DNA from: an uncultured Clostridia bacterium
GTDB lineage: Bacteria > Bacillota > Clostridia > Christensenellales > UBA1242
Assembly: GCA_944381185.1 (NCBI GenBank)
Contig: CALWKE010000003.1
Location: 107,260 to 171,259 of the forward strand
Length of the DNA: 64,000 nt
Direction: 5' to 3'
Numbering within the stretch: the stretch's first letter is position 1; each line of letters begins with the position of its first letter. Shown in pieces: positions 37,696 to 47,168 of this stretch. The notes beneath the pieces were generated by a model that worked only from the letters and a program-made list of their open reading frames with translations, had not been told where the DNA came from and searched no databases. Made by a program: the position numbers and the translations under genes.

Positions 37696-38788
37696 TTATA
37701 TTTTATTTTCACTAATGTTAATTTTGCTTTTAATTGGGCTTGTATTTGTTTATAGTGCAAGTTATTATTCGGCAGAACTAACTTATGGCGACAAATATTT
37801 CTTTTTAAAAAAACAAGTTTTTGGAATAGTTGTTGGTTTTGCTTGTTACACATTTTTTGCATTTTTTAATTATAATAAACTTGAAAAAATCAAGTGGGTG
37901 CTTTACATCGTAGCGGTGATTTTGCTTGCACTTGTTTTTGTTCCAGGAATAGGACTCACAAACTATGGTGCAACAAGGTGGATAAATTTGAAATTTATCA
38001 CATTTCAACCATCTGAAATAGCAAAGTTTGCGTTTATTGTGCTATCAGCCAGTTTGCTTTCAAAAAGGGCTGAAAAGGTGAAAACTTTTAAGGGAATTTT
38101 GCCAATTCTGTTTTTAGGTGGAATTTTATGTGTTTTAATTATTTTAGAGCCAAATATGTCGATAACAATATGCATGGCAATGCTTGTGGTTGTTATGCTC
38201 TTTATTGGTGGGGCAAGATTAAAACATTTTTTGATTTTGTTAATTCCAGCAATAGTGATCGTTATTTTATTAATTATTGCCGAACCATATAGGCTTAAAA
38301 GATTAGTTGCATTTTTAGACCCTTTTGCTTCAAAACAAAATGAAGGATTTCAACTTGTGCAATCACTTTTAGGTATTTCCCTTGGTGGTATGTTTGGAAC
38401 GGGAATTTTTAATTCAAGACAAAAATATCTGTTTTTGCCTTTTTCAGAGTCTGATTTCATCTTTTCAATCATTGCTGAAGAAACGGGGTTTTGTGGCTCC
38501 TTTGTGTTGATACTTTTATTTGTAATGTTATTTTTGTGCATAATCAAAGTTGCAAGACATGCAAAAGATAAGTTTGGCTTTCTTCTTGCAATGGGCATTG
38601 GTTCTCTTATAATAATTCAAGTTCTTTTGAATATTGCAGTTGTAACGGGGCTTGTTCCACCAACTGGGCTTCCACTTCCGTTCATAAGTGCAGGTAGCAC
38701 ATCTATAATGATTTTTATGAGCATGATAGGTATTGTTCAAAATATATATAAAAACTCTGTTTCGATTGATAATTTTAACAAAAATTAA
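37652..38788 (+). CDS. ftsW: FtsW/RodA/SpoVE-family peptidoglycan polymerase
   Basis: A 378-residue SEDS-family glycosyltransferase with about ten membrane segments. Typical motifs are VFVYSAS near the start, QPSEIAKF, LEPNMS and the C-terminal GLPLPFISAGSTSI. It polymerises glycan strands with the class B PBP encoded upstream. ATG 37652 has GGAG at 37638-37641. The overlap with murD and its place in the cluster favour FtsW; SpoVE is an alternative because the organism sporulates. Confidence 0.92.
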   Translation: MKMLSLHVKKINKFNYILFSLMLILLLIGLVFVYSASYYSAELTYGDKYFFLKKQVFGIVVGFACYTFFAFFNYNKLEKIKWVLYIVAVILLALVFVPGIGLTNYGATRWINLKFITFQPSEIAKFAFIVLSASLLSKRAEKVKTFKGILPILFLGGILCVLIILEPNMSITICMAMLVVVMLFIGGARLKHFLILLIPAIVIVILLIIAEPYRLKRLVAFLDPFASKQNEGFQLVQSLLGISLGGMFGTGIFNSRQKYLFLPFSESDFIFSIIAEETGFCGSFVLILLFVMLFLCIIKVARHAKDKFGFLLAMGIGSLIIIQVLLNIAVVTGLVPPTGLPLPFISAGSTSIMIFMSMIGIVQNIYKNSVSIDNFNKN

Positions 38789-38820
38789 AATTTTTTAATA
38801 AAGTATGGTAAGAGGTGACT

Positions 38821-40071
38821 ATGAAGTATATTGTTAGCGGTGGAAATAAACTTTTTGGAAAACTTACTATAGACTCTGCAAAAAATGCAATTTTGCCTAT
38901 TATTGCAGCCACTATTATGTGTGATGAAGAATGTGTGATAAAAGATATACCTCTTTATCTTGATGTTATGGAAATGACTTTAATACTTGAAAAATTAGGT
39001 AAAAAAATATCTTTTAAAAATGGAAATTTAATAATTTCTGGTGCAATAAACACAACATCTGTGATTATGGCTGAAACAAAAACCCTTCGGTCAAGCATAT
39101 TTATGATGGGTTCAATTCTATCAAAATATAGAAAGGCAATTTTAACATATCCGGGCGGGTGTGATATTGGCAAACGCCCAATAGACATTCATTTAGCAGG
39201 TTTAAAAAAACTGGGAATAAAGTTTACTTTTGCAAATGATTTAATTTATTGCGATGCCAGCAAAGTTTTTGGAAATGTTGTTGAGTTGTCTTATCCAAGT
39301 GTGGGTGCAACTGAAAATATTATGATGGCAAGCACTTTGCTTGATGGCGAAATAACTGTTATCAAAAATTGTGCAAGAGAGCCTGAAATTGTTGAGCTTG
39401 CAAGATTTATTAATTCTATGGGCGGAAAGGTGTTTGGAGCAGGCTATGAAACAATAGTGATTTATGGTGTTAAAAAATTACACAAAACAGAATTTAAGTG
39501 TATTGGTGACAGAATTGCCTGCGGAACATATTTAATTGCTGGCGCAATGTGTGGTGGAAGAATAGAACTTGACGGCATTGACCCAAATTTTTTGTTGCCC
39601 CTTATAGTATTTTTGCGTAATTCTGGTTGCAACATTGATTTGTTTAGTGATAGAATAATACTAGAAAATTTTTCAAGGCTTAAATCTATTGAAAAGATAG
39701 AAACAGAAACATATCCGGGTTTTCCAACCGATTTGCAGTCGCCAATGCTTGTTATGCAAACCATTTCAAAAGGAATATCAATTATTCATGAAACGGTGTT
39801 TGAGGCTCGCTTTAAAGTGGCTAGTGAACTTCAAAAAATGGGTGCAAAAATCAGCGTTAGTGAAAGATATGCAACCGTTGTTGGGGTCAGCAAACTCAAG
39901 CCTGCACAGGTGGTTTGCCCCGACCTTCGTGGTGGAGCAGGATTGGTTCTTGCAGGGCTTGTTGCTCATGGAAAATCTGAAATTGATGAGATTTTTCATA
40001 TAGAGCGTGGATATTATAATTTTGATAAAAACTTGAAAAGTTTGGGTGCTATTATTGATAAAGTAGATTAG
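38821..40071 (+). CDS. murA: UDP-GlcNAc 1-carboxyvinyltransferase
   Basis: A 416-residue enolpyruvyl transferase that starts UDP-MurNAc synthesis from UDP-GlcNAc and PEP. The catalytic Cys114 is in YPGGCDIGKRPID, the residue fosfomycin alkylates. A GTG at 38815 is in frame, but AAGAGGTG at 38810-38817 is the ribosome binding site for ATG 38821. murG and murC, often found nearby, are absent between ftsW and this gene. Confidence 0.95.
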   Translation: MKYIVSGGNKLFGKLTIDSAKNAILPIIAATIMCDEECVIKDIPLYLDVMEMTLILEKLGKKISFKNGNLIISGAINTTSVIMAETKTLRSSIFMMGSILSKYRKAILTYPGGCDIGKRPIDIHLAGLKKLGIKFTFANDLIYCDASKVFGNVVELSYPSVGATENIMMASTLLDGEITVIKNCAREPEIVELARFINSMGGKVFGAGYETIVIYGVKKLHKTEFKCIGDRIACGTYLIAGAMCGGRIELDGIDPNFLLPLIVFLRNSGCNIDLFSDRIILENFSRLKSIEKIETETYPGFPTDLQSPMLVMQTISKGISIIHETVFEARFKVASELQKMGAKISVSERYATVVGVSKLKPAQVVCPDLRGGAGLVLAGLVAHGKSEIDEIFHIERGYYNFDKNLKSLGAIIDKVD

Positions 40072-40086
40072 CAAGGAATTTTGCAA

Positions 40087-40956
40087 ATGAAGAGAAAAAA
40101 ATTTTGGATTGGTTTTTCAATAACGATTGCAGTGGTTTTGGTGCTCATCATTGTTGGTGCACTTGTTTTTAAAGTGAAAACTGTTGATGTTGAATTTCGT
40201 TCAAGAGTCAATCAAAATGAAACAAATTTAAGTGCTGGCGTTCAAGCCCAAGTTGAAAATTATTTTAAAAAGGGCAAAAACATTTTATTTTATAACACAG
40301 ACAGTGATGTTTTAGAAGTTGAAAGAAACATTCCTTATGTAAAGGTTGAACAGGTTATAAAGTATTTTCCAAACAACATACGAGTTTATATTTCCGAGCG
40401 TATTCCAAGGTTCAGAATTCAGGATTCAAATAGTGAAAATAGTTGGTATATTTTAGACATAGACTTTAAGGTTCTAGATAAGGTTACAACTGATGAACTT
40501 ACATCAAAAGTTGTTTCAGGCAATTCAAACTATTATGATAAAACCATCGAAATTGACCCGGAATATCTTAAAATTGAAAGTTATATTGGTGAATTTGTTA
40601 CTGGATTAGATGCACAAAAGAATAATCTTGCCGAAATTGTTAAGGGTATTTATGGTGACACCAAAGACATTTCAACAGTTCTTAAAATTTCAAAAAATAG
40701 TGAAAGTCAAAATTTTGAATTAACAATGAAAAATTCGGGTAGCGATAGTGAAGTTGGTGGAAAAATTTTGATTGTTGGCACTAACAATTTAAAGGAAATG
40801 GTTTTTGTTGGAATTGATTGCTATAACGAATATGTTTTAAAAAATGCTGAAATTGACCAAACAACAGTAACAATAAGAGTTGAACAGAGTGAAAATAAAT
40901 ACAAAGTTTTTCTAGTAACACCTGACAGCGAAGAAGAAATAGAAAATCAGAATTAA
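40087..40956 (+). CDS. ftsQ: FtsQ/DivIB cell division protein
   Basis: A 289-residue single-pass protein: a short basic cytoplasmic start, a membrane segment at about 8-29, then a POTRA-like domain (KTVDVEF...NIPYVKVEQVIKYFPNNI) and a beta domain. It scaffolds FtsL and DivIC at the septum. A TTG at 40081 is in frame, but AAGGAA at 40073-40078 is correctly spaced only for ATG 40087. It closes the first transcription unit of the cluster. Confidence 0.9.
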   Translation: MKRKKFWIGFSITIAVVLVLIIVGALVFKVKTVDVEFRSRVNQNETNLSAGVQAQVENYFKKGKNILFYNTDSDVLEVERNIPYVKVEQVIKYFPNNIRVYISERIPRFRIQDSNSENSWYILDIDFKVLDKVTTDELTSKVVSGNSNYYDKTIEIDPEYLKIESYIGEFVTGLDAQKNNLAEIVKGIYGDTKDISTVLKISKNSESQNFELTMKNSGSDSEVGGKILIVGTNNLKEMVFVGIDCYNEYVLKNAEIDQTTVTIRVEQSENKYKVFLVTPDSEEEIENQN

Positions 40957-40984
40957 AAGGGGCAAGATAACTTGCTCTTTTTTG
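40957..40984 (+). terminator. Terminator after ftsQ
   Basis: A 10-bp stem (AAGGGGCAAG with CTTGCTCTTT, two G-U pairs) and a 4-nt loop lead into six T. It separates mraZ-ftsQ from ftsA-ftsZ. Confidence 0.9.
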
Positions 40985-41038
40985 TTTTATAATAAATGTT
41001 CTTTTCGCACATAATTTAAATAGTGGTTAATAATTTGT

Positions 41039-41067
41039 TTGACACAAAATTGTTATTAGAATATACT
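41039..41067 (+). promoter_or_regulatory. Strong vegetative promoter of ftsA-ftsZ
   Basis: TTGACA at 41039-41044 and TATACT at 41062-41067 are 17 bp apart, close to consensus. This gives ftsAZ transcription independent of the mraZ promoter. Confidence 0.9.
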
Positions 41068-41094
41068 TAAATAGTATAGAGGAAAAGCGAAAAA

Positions 41095-42240
41095 ATGAAA
41101 GAAAGTGTTGCAATAATGGACATCGGCTCTTCATCAATAGTAACACTTGTTGGTGAAAATGGAGTAAATAACACCTTTAACATTTTGGGTAGGGGTGAGG
41201 TTTCTTATGCTGGTTTTCAAAATGCAGAATTTTTAGAGCCTGAAAATTTAAAATTTGCAATAGCATCTTCAATTTCTTATGCAGAACTTCAGGCAGAGTC
41301 AAAGATAACAGAAATTTATTTGGGTGTTCCGGGTGAGTTTTGTTCATGTGTAACAAAAACAATAAATTTAACCTTTCCAAAACATAAGAAAATTTCGAGA
41401 TTTGATGTTGAAAATATCTATAAAATTGGCAGAAATTTTGAAGAAACAGATGTTTCTGTTATAAATAATTCAGTTGTTTATTTTGAACTTGATGAAAGTA
41501 AACGAGTTATTGACCCAATAGGGCTTAAAGCCAAAAAAATTGCTGGAAACATTTCATATATTTTAGCAATGAATTCATATTTAAAAATGATGAAACAAAT
41601 TTTCAGCGAACTTAAAATCACAATTTTAGGTTTTATCTCATCTGTTCTTGCCGAGTGCCTTTATTTGTTTGAACCAAGTGTTCGTGACAAATATGTTCTT
41701 TTGGTTGACAGTGGCTACATAACAACAAATGTAGCACTTGCAAGGGGCAACGCACTACTATCATTAAACAGTTTTTCAATGGGTGGCGGTTACATTACTT
41801 CAGACTTGTCGCAGTGTCTTAAAATAACATTCAATGAAGCCGAAAGGCTAAAACATAAAGTTGTGCTTGCTTGGGACGCAAAGCCAACTGATACCTACGA
41901 AATTGAAGGCGATGAATATCTTTTAACATATTCTGCCAAGGCAACCAATGAAATTGTTACAGATAGGGTTGAAATGATTTGCGAATATATTCAAAAATGT
42001 TTAGACTTATGTGTATACGATTTGCCAGACTTTTTGCCACTTTATATAACTGGTGGCGGATTAAGTTTTATCAAAGGAGTAAGCCATATCATATCTAAAA
42101 AATTAAAAAGGCAAGTTAAAATTGTTACTCCACAGAGTTTAAATCAGTTAAAACCATATGATTCATCTGAAGAAGGTTTGCTGAATTTAGCACTTGGTTA
42201 TGGTGATGATTTAAATGAAATTTTGGTTAAGGTTAAGTGA
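41095..42240 (+). CDS. ftsA: FtsA-like actin-fold cell division protein, short C-terminus
   Basis: A 381-residue actin-family ATPase with the SHS2 (1C) domain. Visible motifs are MDIGSSSIV (phosphate 1), LLVDSGYITT (phosphate 2) and YITGGGLSFIKG (adenosine). FtsA normally polymerises under the membrane and tethers FtsZ through a C-terminal amphipathic helix. Here the protein ends right after the ATPase fold (GYGDDLNEILVKVK) with no linker or obvious amphipathic helix. The sequence is divergent from well-studied FtsA. GAGG lies 12 bases from the ATG. ftsZ follows eight bases downstream. Confidence 0.85.
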   Translation: MKESVAIMDIGSSSIVTLVGENGVNNTFNILGRGEVSYAGFQNAEFLEPENLKFAIASSISYAELQAESKITEIYLGVPGEFCSCVTKTINLTFPKHKKISRFDVENIYKIGRNFEETDVSVINNSVVYFELDESKRVIDPIGLKAKKIAGNISYILAMNSYLKMMKQIFSELKITILGFISSVLAECLYLFEPSVRDKYVLLVDSGYITTNVALARGNALLSLNSFSMGGGYITSDLSQCLKITFNEAERLKHKVVLAWDAKPTDTYEIEGDEYLLTYSAKATNEIVTDRVEMICEYIQKCLDLCVYDLPDFLPLYITGGGLSFIKGVSHIISKKLKRQVKIVTPQSLNQLKPYDSSEEGLLNLALGYGDDLNEILVKVK

Positions 42241-42248
42241 GGTGAAAA

Positions 42249-43709
42249 ATGGAAATTAATAACATAACCCCAATTTGCAAAATATTAGTTATTGGTGTTG
42301 GTGGTGGTGGGTGCAATGCAGTTAACCGAATGATTGCTTCGGGGCTTAAAAGTGCATCTTTTATTGCTGCAAACACAGATAAACAAGCGTTAATGTTAAG
42401 TAAAGCTTCTGTTCAAATTCAACTTGGCGAAAAGTTAACAAAAGGGCTTGGTGCAGGTGCTGATCCTGAAGTTGGCAGAAAGGCGGCTGAAGAAAGCAGG
42501 TCACAAATTTGTGAAAGGCTTCGTGGTGCAGACCTTGTGTTTATCACTGCTGGCATGGGCGGTGGAACGGGAACGGGTGCTGCTCCTGTTATTGCAAGCA
42601 TCGCTAAAGAAATGGGAATATTAACCATTGCAGTTGTAACAAAACCTTTTGAATTTGAAGGGAGAACTCGTGCTAACAATGCCGAACTTGGTATTAAAAG
42701 TTTAAGCAAGTGTGTTGACACTCTTGTTGTTATTCCGAATGACAGACTTCTTTCAATAGCTCCAAAGGGAACATCAATAGTTGATGCGTTCAAGTACGCC
42801 GATGAGGTTTTAAGGCAAGGTATTCAAGGTATATCAGACCTTATTGCCACTCCATCACTTATCAACCTTGATTTTGCCGATGTTAGAACTGTTATGAAAA
42901 ACAGAGGTCTTGCACACATGGGTATTGGTGAAGGTAAGGGTGAAAAGAGAAATGAACTTGCCGTTCGTCAAGCCATTGCAAGTCCACTTCTTGAAACATC
43001 AATCAATGGTGCAAAAGCAGTTATTATCAATGTTAAGGGTGGTTTTGATTTAACTCTTGAAGAAGTTAATGATGCTGTTAACATGGTAAAAGAAGTTGTT
43101 TCACCTGATGCAAACACAATTTTTGGTGCAACGATTGATGAAAATTATAATGACCGCATGATTGTTACAATTGTTGCCACAGGTTTTGAAGGAAGCAGGT
43201 TTGAAAATGCAACAGCAAGCGGAGCATCAACACTTCAACGCCCAGTTTTTGGTGGTTCGCAAATGGCAAAACCAGCGGATTCAGGTAATTTTGACAGGTC
43301 AAGATTTAATGATTTTGTAACAGGAAAGCCAACAACCTCACTTTTTGACAGAAATTACAGTGCAGGTATGGATAGGGGTCAACCACAACAAAATATGGCA
43401 CCTAATTCAGTTCCTGAAAAGAAGGATTCATACACAGATATTGACCTTTGGAATAAATTAAACAAGAATAATTCATCAAATAATCAGCAACAGCGTGAGC
43501 AAGCAGGTCAACAATTTGAGCGTGAACTTGACAAAAAATATGGACTTAATGAAAACTATGCAACACAAAACAGGCCTGTTCAATCTCCAAATTTTTCAAA
43601 TCAAAATTTAGGAAGAAATGCTGAACAAAATAGAGGTATAAATAATTCAAGAATAAAAGTTGATGACCCTGAAATTCCTCCATTTTTAAGAAGAAAATTT
43701 AACAAATAA
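42249..43709 (+). CDS. ftsZ: Cell division tubulin homologue FtsZ
   Basis: A 486-residue GTPase that forms the Z-ring. The GTP-binding loop GGGTGTG is at 104-110, with the [14 protein letters not shown] motif at the start and an NLDFADV segment. After residue about 325 comes a long linker of about 145 residues rich in Asn, Gln and Ser. The conserved C-terminal peptide [12 protein letters not shown] ends the protein and would bind FtsA, SepF or other partners. AGGTG precedes the ATG. Confidence 0.98.
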   Translation: MEINNITPICKILVIGVGGGGCNAVNRMIASGLKSASFIAANTDKQALMLSKASVQIQLGEKLTKGLGAGADPEVGRKAAEESRSQICERLRGADLVFITAGMGGGTGTGAAPVIASIAKEMGILTIAVVTKPFEFEGRTRANNAELGIKSLSKCVDTLVVIPNDRLLSIAPKGTSIVDAFKYADEVLRQGIQGISDLIATPSLINLDFADVRTVMKNRGLAHMGIGEGKGEKRNELAVRQAIASPLLETSINGAKAVIINVKGGFDLTLEEVNDAVNMVKEVVSPDANTIFGATIDENYNDRMIVTIVATGFEGSRFENATASGASTLQRPVFGGSQMAKPADSGNFDRSRFNDFVTGKPTTSLFDRNYSAGMDRGQPQQNMAPNSVPEKKDSYTDIDLWNKLNKNNSSNNQQQREQAGQQFERELDKKYGLNENYATQNRPVQSPNFSNQNLGRNAEQNRGINNSRIKVDDPEIPPFLRRKFNK

Positions 43710-43710
43710 A

Positions 43711-43744
43711 ATTTTAGCAAACTTTTAAAAGTTTGCTATTTTTT
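43711..43744 (+). terminator. Terminator after ftsZ
   Basis: TAGCAAACTTTT and its perfect complement (43715-43726 with 43727-43738) are followed by a T-run. It ends the division cluster. Confidence 0.9.
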
Positions 43745-43745
43745 A

Positions 43746-43775
43746 TTGTCAATTTTATTTTTTTTAAATTATAAT
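43746..43775 (+). promoter_or_regulatory. Vegetative promoter of the phosphohexomutase gene
   Basis: TTGTCA at 43746-43751 and TATAAT at 43770-43775 are 18 bp apart, 20 bp upstream of the ATG. Confidence 0.75.
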
Positions 43776-43795
43776 AAACTAGAGGAGAGTTTTCT

Positions 43796-45427
43796 ATGAA
43801 CTACAGAGAAAAATATGAATTTTGGCTAAATAATGTTAAAGATAAAAAAATGTTAGAAGAGTTAAAATCAATGAATGAAAATGAGATTCAACTTGCATTT
43901 TTCAAAGATATAGCCTTTGAAACAGCAGGGCTTCGTGGTATTGTTGGTGCTGGCAGTAATTGTATGAATATCTACACAGTTGGAAGGGTTGCAAAAGCCA
44001 TTTCAATTTATATGCAAAAAATAGGTGGAAAAAAGATAGCAATAAGTTATGATAGTCGAAATATGTCTTATGAATTTGCCAAACTTTCGGCTAGAATTTT
44101 TGCAAGTTATGGAATAAAAGTTTACCTTGCAAACAAACTTATGCCAACGCCATTTTTGTCATATATGGTAAGATTTTATAAATGTGATATGGGTGTAAAT
44201 GTAACGGCAAGTCATAATCCAAAAGATTACAATGGTTACAAAGTTTATGACTGCACGGGCTGTCAACTTCTTGATGAGCCTTCTTACGAAATAATAAATA
44301 TTGCAAATGGTTTAGAACTTTTTAACATTAGTGCAATGTCTTTTAATAAAGCTAAAGAAACGGGTTTAGTAGTTTTAACAGATGACAAGGTTCTTGACAG
44401 TTATATTAAAGAAGTTGAAAAACAATCACTTCAAAAAATTGAAGGGATAAAAGTTGTTTATACGGCTTTAAATGGCACAGGAATGGGCACACTTCCAAGG
44501 GTTTTAAAGGAACGAGGTGCAAAGGTTGTTTGTAACAAAGTTCAGTGCAAACCAGATAAAAATTTTACAACTTGCCCTTATCCAAACCCTGAAAGAGATG
44601 ATGTTTATGAGTCTTCAATAGCAATCGCAAAAGAAAATGGTATAGATTTAATTGTTGCTAGTGACCCTGATGCAGACAGGCTTGGTGTGGCTCAACTTGT
44701 TCAAGGTAATTTCGTTAGATTTACTGGTAATGAAATAGGAGTTTTATTAGCCGATTATTTGTTTTCTAGCAAAAAAACAAAAGATAAAATTTTGGTTAAA
44801 TCAATCGTTTCAACTCCGCTTGCAGATTTAGTGGCAGAAAAATATGGCGGAAAAGTAGTTAATGTTTTAACGGGTTTTAAATATATTGGTGAATTTATTT
44901 ATAAACTTGAAAAAGAAGGGCGAGAAAAAGAATTTTTGCTTGGTTTTGAAGAAAGTTCAGGGTATCTTTCAGGAAGTTATGTTCGAGATAAAGATGCAAC
45001 TGTTGCTGCAATGCTTATTTTAGAGTATGCAAGCAAACTTAAAAAGGTAGGAAAAACATTATTTGATAGATTAAATGAAATTTATGATGAATTTGGATAT
45101 TATCAAAGCAAAGTATATTCTTTTAGATTTGAAGGCGAGAGTGGGTTCAATCGAATGAAAGAAATTTTAGGAAATTTTAGAAAAAACACTCCAAAATCAT
45201 TTGCAGGTTTTAAAGTTAACAGTGTGCTTGATTATGAAAATGGTGTTCGAGATTTACCAAAAGCAAATGTGCTTGAATATTTTTTAGATGGCGGTGCAAA
45301 AATTATTGTTCGACCATCAGGCACTGAACCAAACATAAAAGTGTATGTTATGCTCAACAAAACCAAACAACAAAATGAAACCGATTTTAACTTAATAAAA
45401 AAAGAGTTTGATAAGATTATGAAGTAA
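43796..45427 (+). CDS. Phosphoglucomutase/phosphomannomutase family enzyme
   Basis: A 543-residue alpha-D-phosphohexomutase. The phosphoserine is Ser139 in TASHNP, the Mg-binding loop is DPDADR at 290-295, the sugar-binding loop is GFEESSGY, and the phosphate-binding loop is RPSGTEPNIKVY near the C-terminus. It is closest in architecture to the PgcA-type phosphoglucomutases of Bacillota, which interconvert glucose-1- and glucose-6-phosphate; mannose phosphates are an alternative substrate. AGAGGAGAG precedes the ATG. It is monocistronic, with its own promoter and terminator. Confidence 0.93.
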   Translation: MNYREKYEFWLNNVKDKKMLEELKSMNENEIQLAFFKDIAFETAGLRGIVGAGSNCMNIYTVGRVAKAISIYMQKIGGKKIAISYDSRNMSYEFAKLSARIFASYGIKVYLANKLMPTPFLSYMVRFYKCDMGVNVTASHNPKDYNGYKVYDCTGCQLLDEPSYEIINIANGLELFNISAMSFNKAKETGLVVLTDDKVLDSYIKEVEKQSLQKIEGIKVVYTALNGTGMGTLPRVLKERGAKVVCNKVQCKPDKNFTTCPYPNPERDDVYESSIAIAKENGIDLIVASDPDADRLGVAQLVQGNFVRFTGNEIGVLLADYLFSSKKTKDKILVKSIVSTPLADLVAEKYGGKVVNVLTGFKYIGEFIYKLEKEGREKEFLLGFEESSGYLSGSYVRDKDATVAAMLILEYASKLKKVGKTLFDRLNEIYDEFGYYQSKVYSFRFEGESGFNRMKEILGNFRKNTPKSFAGFKVNSVLDYENGVRDLPKANVLEYFLDGGAKIIVRPSGTEPNIKVYVMLNKTKQQNETDFNLIKKEFDKIMK

Positions 45428-45430
45428 AAT

Positions 45431-45455
45431 AAAAGGCACAAATAATGTGCTTTTT
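45431..45455 (+). terminator. Terminator after the phosphohexomutase
   Basis: AAAAGGCACA pairs with TGTGCTTTT (one G-U pair) around a 5-nt loop, then T. A GTG at 45447 that could open the next frame lies inside this stem, which argues against that start. Confidence 0.85.
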
Positions 45456-45560
45456 ATTATGGACAAAAAATTTAACAATATAATAAAAGCAGACTTAATT
45501 TGTAATAAAATTACTTTTTTTTATCAAGGTTTAACTTATAAAATAAGTTATACTTTTGTC

Positions 45561-46400
45561 ATGGTTAAAATAATTGAATTTTTTGTTATAACATTTGTTT
45601 TAGATTACTTAATTTCACTTTCTCAAAAATCACTTTTAAAATTATCGGCAAGCAAATTTTATATTTTGATGCTTCAAATTATCAATATTTCAGCAAATGC
45701 TATATTTGTTTTCTGTGGGCTTGCAACTTATCAATTTATACTTATAAAGATTTTTGCAAATATAATTTTATCTCTGCTTATAACTGACAGTTATAAGTCA
45801 AAAAATATTGTTATTTTAATTTTGTCATACATAATTTTTTCACTTGCGATTTATGGTTTTTCCTTATTTTTTATGGAGTTTTTAAAAGTAGCAATATTTG
45901 AATTATTTGGCATAAAAATACAAAATTTTTACAATTTAACGCTATTTTTTGGTCAAATATTGTTTATTTTTGCGATTTTTACATTTGTATCAGGAATAGA
46001 AGAAACAAAAAGATTAAAAAATTATTTGTCAAAAGTATCATTTTTATTAAATTCAAAGCATATAGAAATTACAGGTTTGCTTGATAGTGGAAATACACTT
46101 TATGACACAAAAACAGGCAAAGCTGTGATTGTTGTTTCGACCAAAGTTTTAAAGCGGGTTTTAAATTCTGAAGAATATAATCAAGTTTTAAAAGGAGATT
46201 TTTCAGTATTAAAAAATTGTGATGAAATTGAGTATGTGTCTGTTGGTGGAATTCAAGCACAGATGCCAATAGTTAGAGATGTAACAGTCAAAGTGAAATC
46301 TTTAAGTGAAACGGTTTCAAAAAGTTGTGTTATAGGCTTTGTAAATCAAACATTTACAAGTGATAAAATTGAATGTTTAGTTCATAAAGATTTTGTTTGA
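45561..46400 (+). CDS. spoIIGA: SpoIIGA, sporulation-specific membrane protease for pro-sigma-E
   Basis: A 279-residue protein with five or so membrane segments in the first 150 residues and a C-terminal aspartic protease domain. The catalytic Asp175 is in GLLDSGNTLYD. SpoIIGA cleaves pro-sigma-E in the mother cell after a signal from the forespore. Longer in-frame starts exist (GTG 45447, ATG 45459), but ATG 45561 places the first membrane segment at the N-terminus and Asp at 175, close to Asp183 of the B. subtilis protein. No clear ribosome binding site is seen for any start. sigE follows nine bases downstream. Confidence 0.85.
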   Translation: MVKIIEFFVITFVLDYLISLSQKSLLKLSASKFYILMLQIINISANAIFVFCGLATYQFILIKIFANIILSLLITDSYKSKNIVILILSYIIFSLAIYGFSLFFMEFLKVAIFELFGIKIQNFYNLTLFFGQILFIFAIFTFVSGIEETKRLKNYLSKVSFLLNSKHIEITGLLDSGNTLYDTKTGKAVIVVSTKVLKRVLNSEEYNQVLKGDFSVLKNCDEIEYVSVGGIQAQMPIVRDVTVKVKSLSETVSKSCVIGFVNQTFTSDKIECLVHKDFV

Positions 46401-46409
46401 GGGGGTTAT

Positions 46410-47105
46410 ATGTTTAATTTTTTAAAAAAACTTTTCAAAAGAACAAATCGAAATGAAATTTTTTATATTGCAAATGGCACAGAGATTTTGCCGGAAAAAT
46501 TATCAGCAGAAAAAGAGGCTGAACTTGTATGCAAAATGAAGGAAGGTAATTTAGAGGCACGAAATCAATTAATAGAACGAAATTTAAGGCTTGTTGTTTA
46601 CACCGCCCAAAAATTTATGAGCACAAATGTGAATATTGAAGATCTTATTAGCATTGGCACTATTGGGCTTATCAAAGCAGTTTCTTCATTTGATGGTGAA
46701 AAAAATATAAAAATGGCAACTTATGCTTCAAGGTGTATTGAAAATGAGATACTTATGCACCTTCGAAAAGTATCAAAAATAAAACGAGAAGTATCACTTG
46801 ATGAACCATTAAACACAGATGCTGAAGGAAATGAACTTTGCATTTCAGACATATTAAGCAGTGAAAACGATGATGTTTCTAAAAATATTGATAAAGAAGA
46901 TGAGTCGTCAAATTTAAACTACGCGTTAAACTTGCTTTCTGATAAAGAAAAAGAAATAATGTGTATGCGTTATGGGCTTTCAGGAAAGGCTGAAATGACG
47001 CAAAAACAGGTTGCAGATTACTTTGAAATTTCACAGTCATACATCTCACGAATTGAAAAGAAAATTTTAGACAAAATGAAACAGCAGATTTTAAAACTTG
47101 CATAA
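46410..47105 (+). CDS. sigE: Sporulation sigma factor sigma-E (pro-form)
   Basis: A 231-residue sigma-70 family protein. The N-terminal pro-region of about 25-30 residues (hydrophobic and basic, then GTEILPEKLS) is where SpoIIGA cuts. Regions 2 (DLISIGTIGLIKAVSSFD) and 4 (KQVADYFEISQSYISRIEKK) are intact. Sigma-E directs early mother-cell transcription; spoIIP and spoIVA in this window are in its regulon in B. subtilis. GAGGGGG precedes the ATG. The spoIIGA-sigE pair is conserved. Confidence 0.96.
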   Translation: MFNFLKKLFKRTNRNEIFYIANGTEILPEKLSAEKEAELVCKMKEGNLEARNQLIERNLRLVVYTAQKFMSTNVNIEDLISIGTIGLIKAVSSFDGEKNIKMATYASRCIENEILMHLRKVSKIKREVSLDEPLNTDAEGNELCISDILSSENDDVSKNIDKEDESSNLNYALNLLSDKEKEIMCMRYGLSGKAEMTQKQVADYFEISQSYISRIEKKILDKMKQQILKLA

Positions 47106-47106
47106 A

Positions 47107-47165
47107 ATAAAACAAAAACGCAAATTTTAGAAAAATTTGACTAAAAATTGCGTTTTTTGTTTTGT
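47107..47165. terminator. Bidirectional terminator between sigE and sigG
   Basis: A long stem (CGCAA-ATTTTAG with CTAAAA-ATTGCG, one mismatch) is flanked by A-rich and T-rich arms. It serves both convergent genes. Confidence 0.85.
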
Positions 47166-47168
47166 TAT

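Noticed and set aside
45447..45560. Longer SpoIIGA with about 38 extra N-terminal residues
   Set aside because: GTG 45447 lies in the upstream terminator stem, and the extension has no family match; the short form aligns the first membrane segment and the catalytic Asp with known SpoIIGA. ATG 45459 remains possible.
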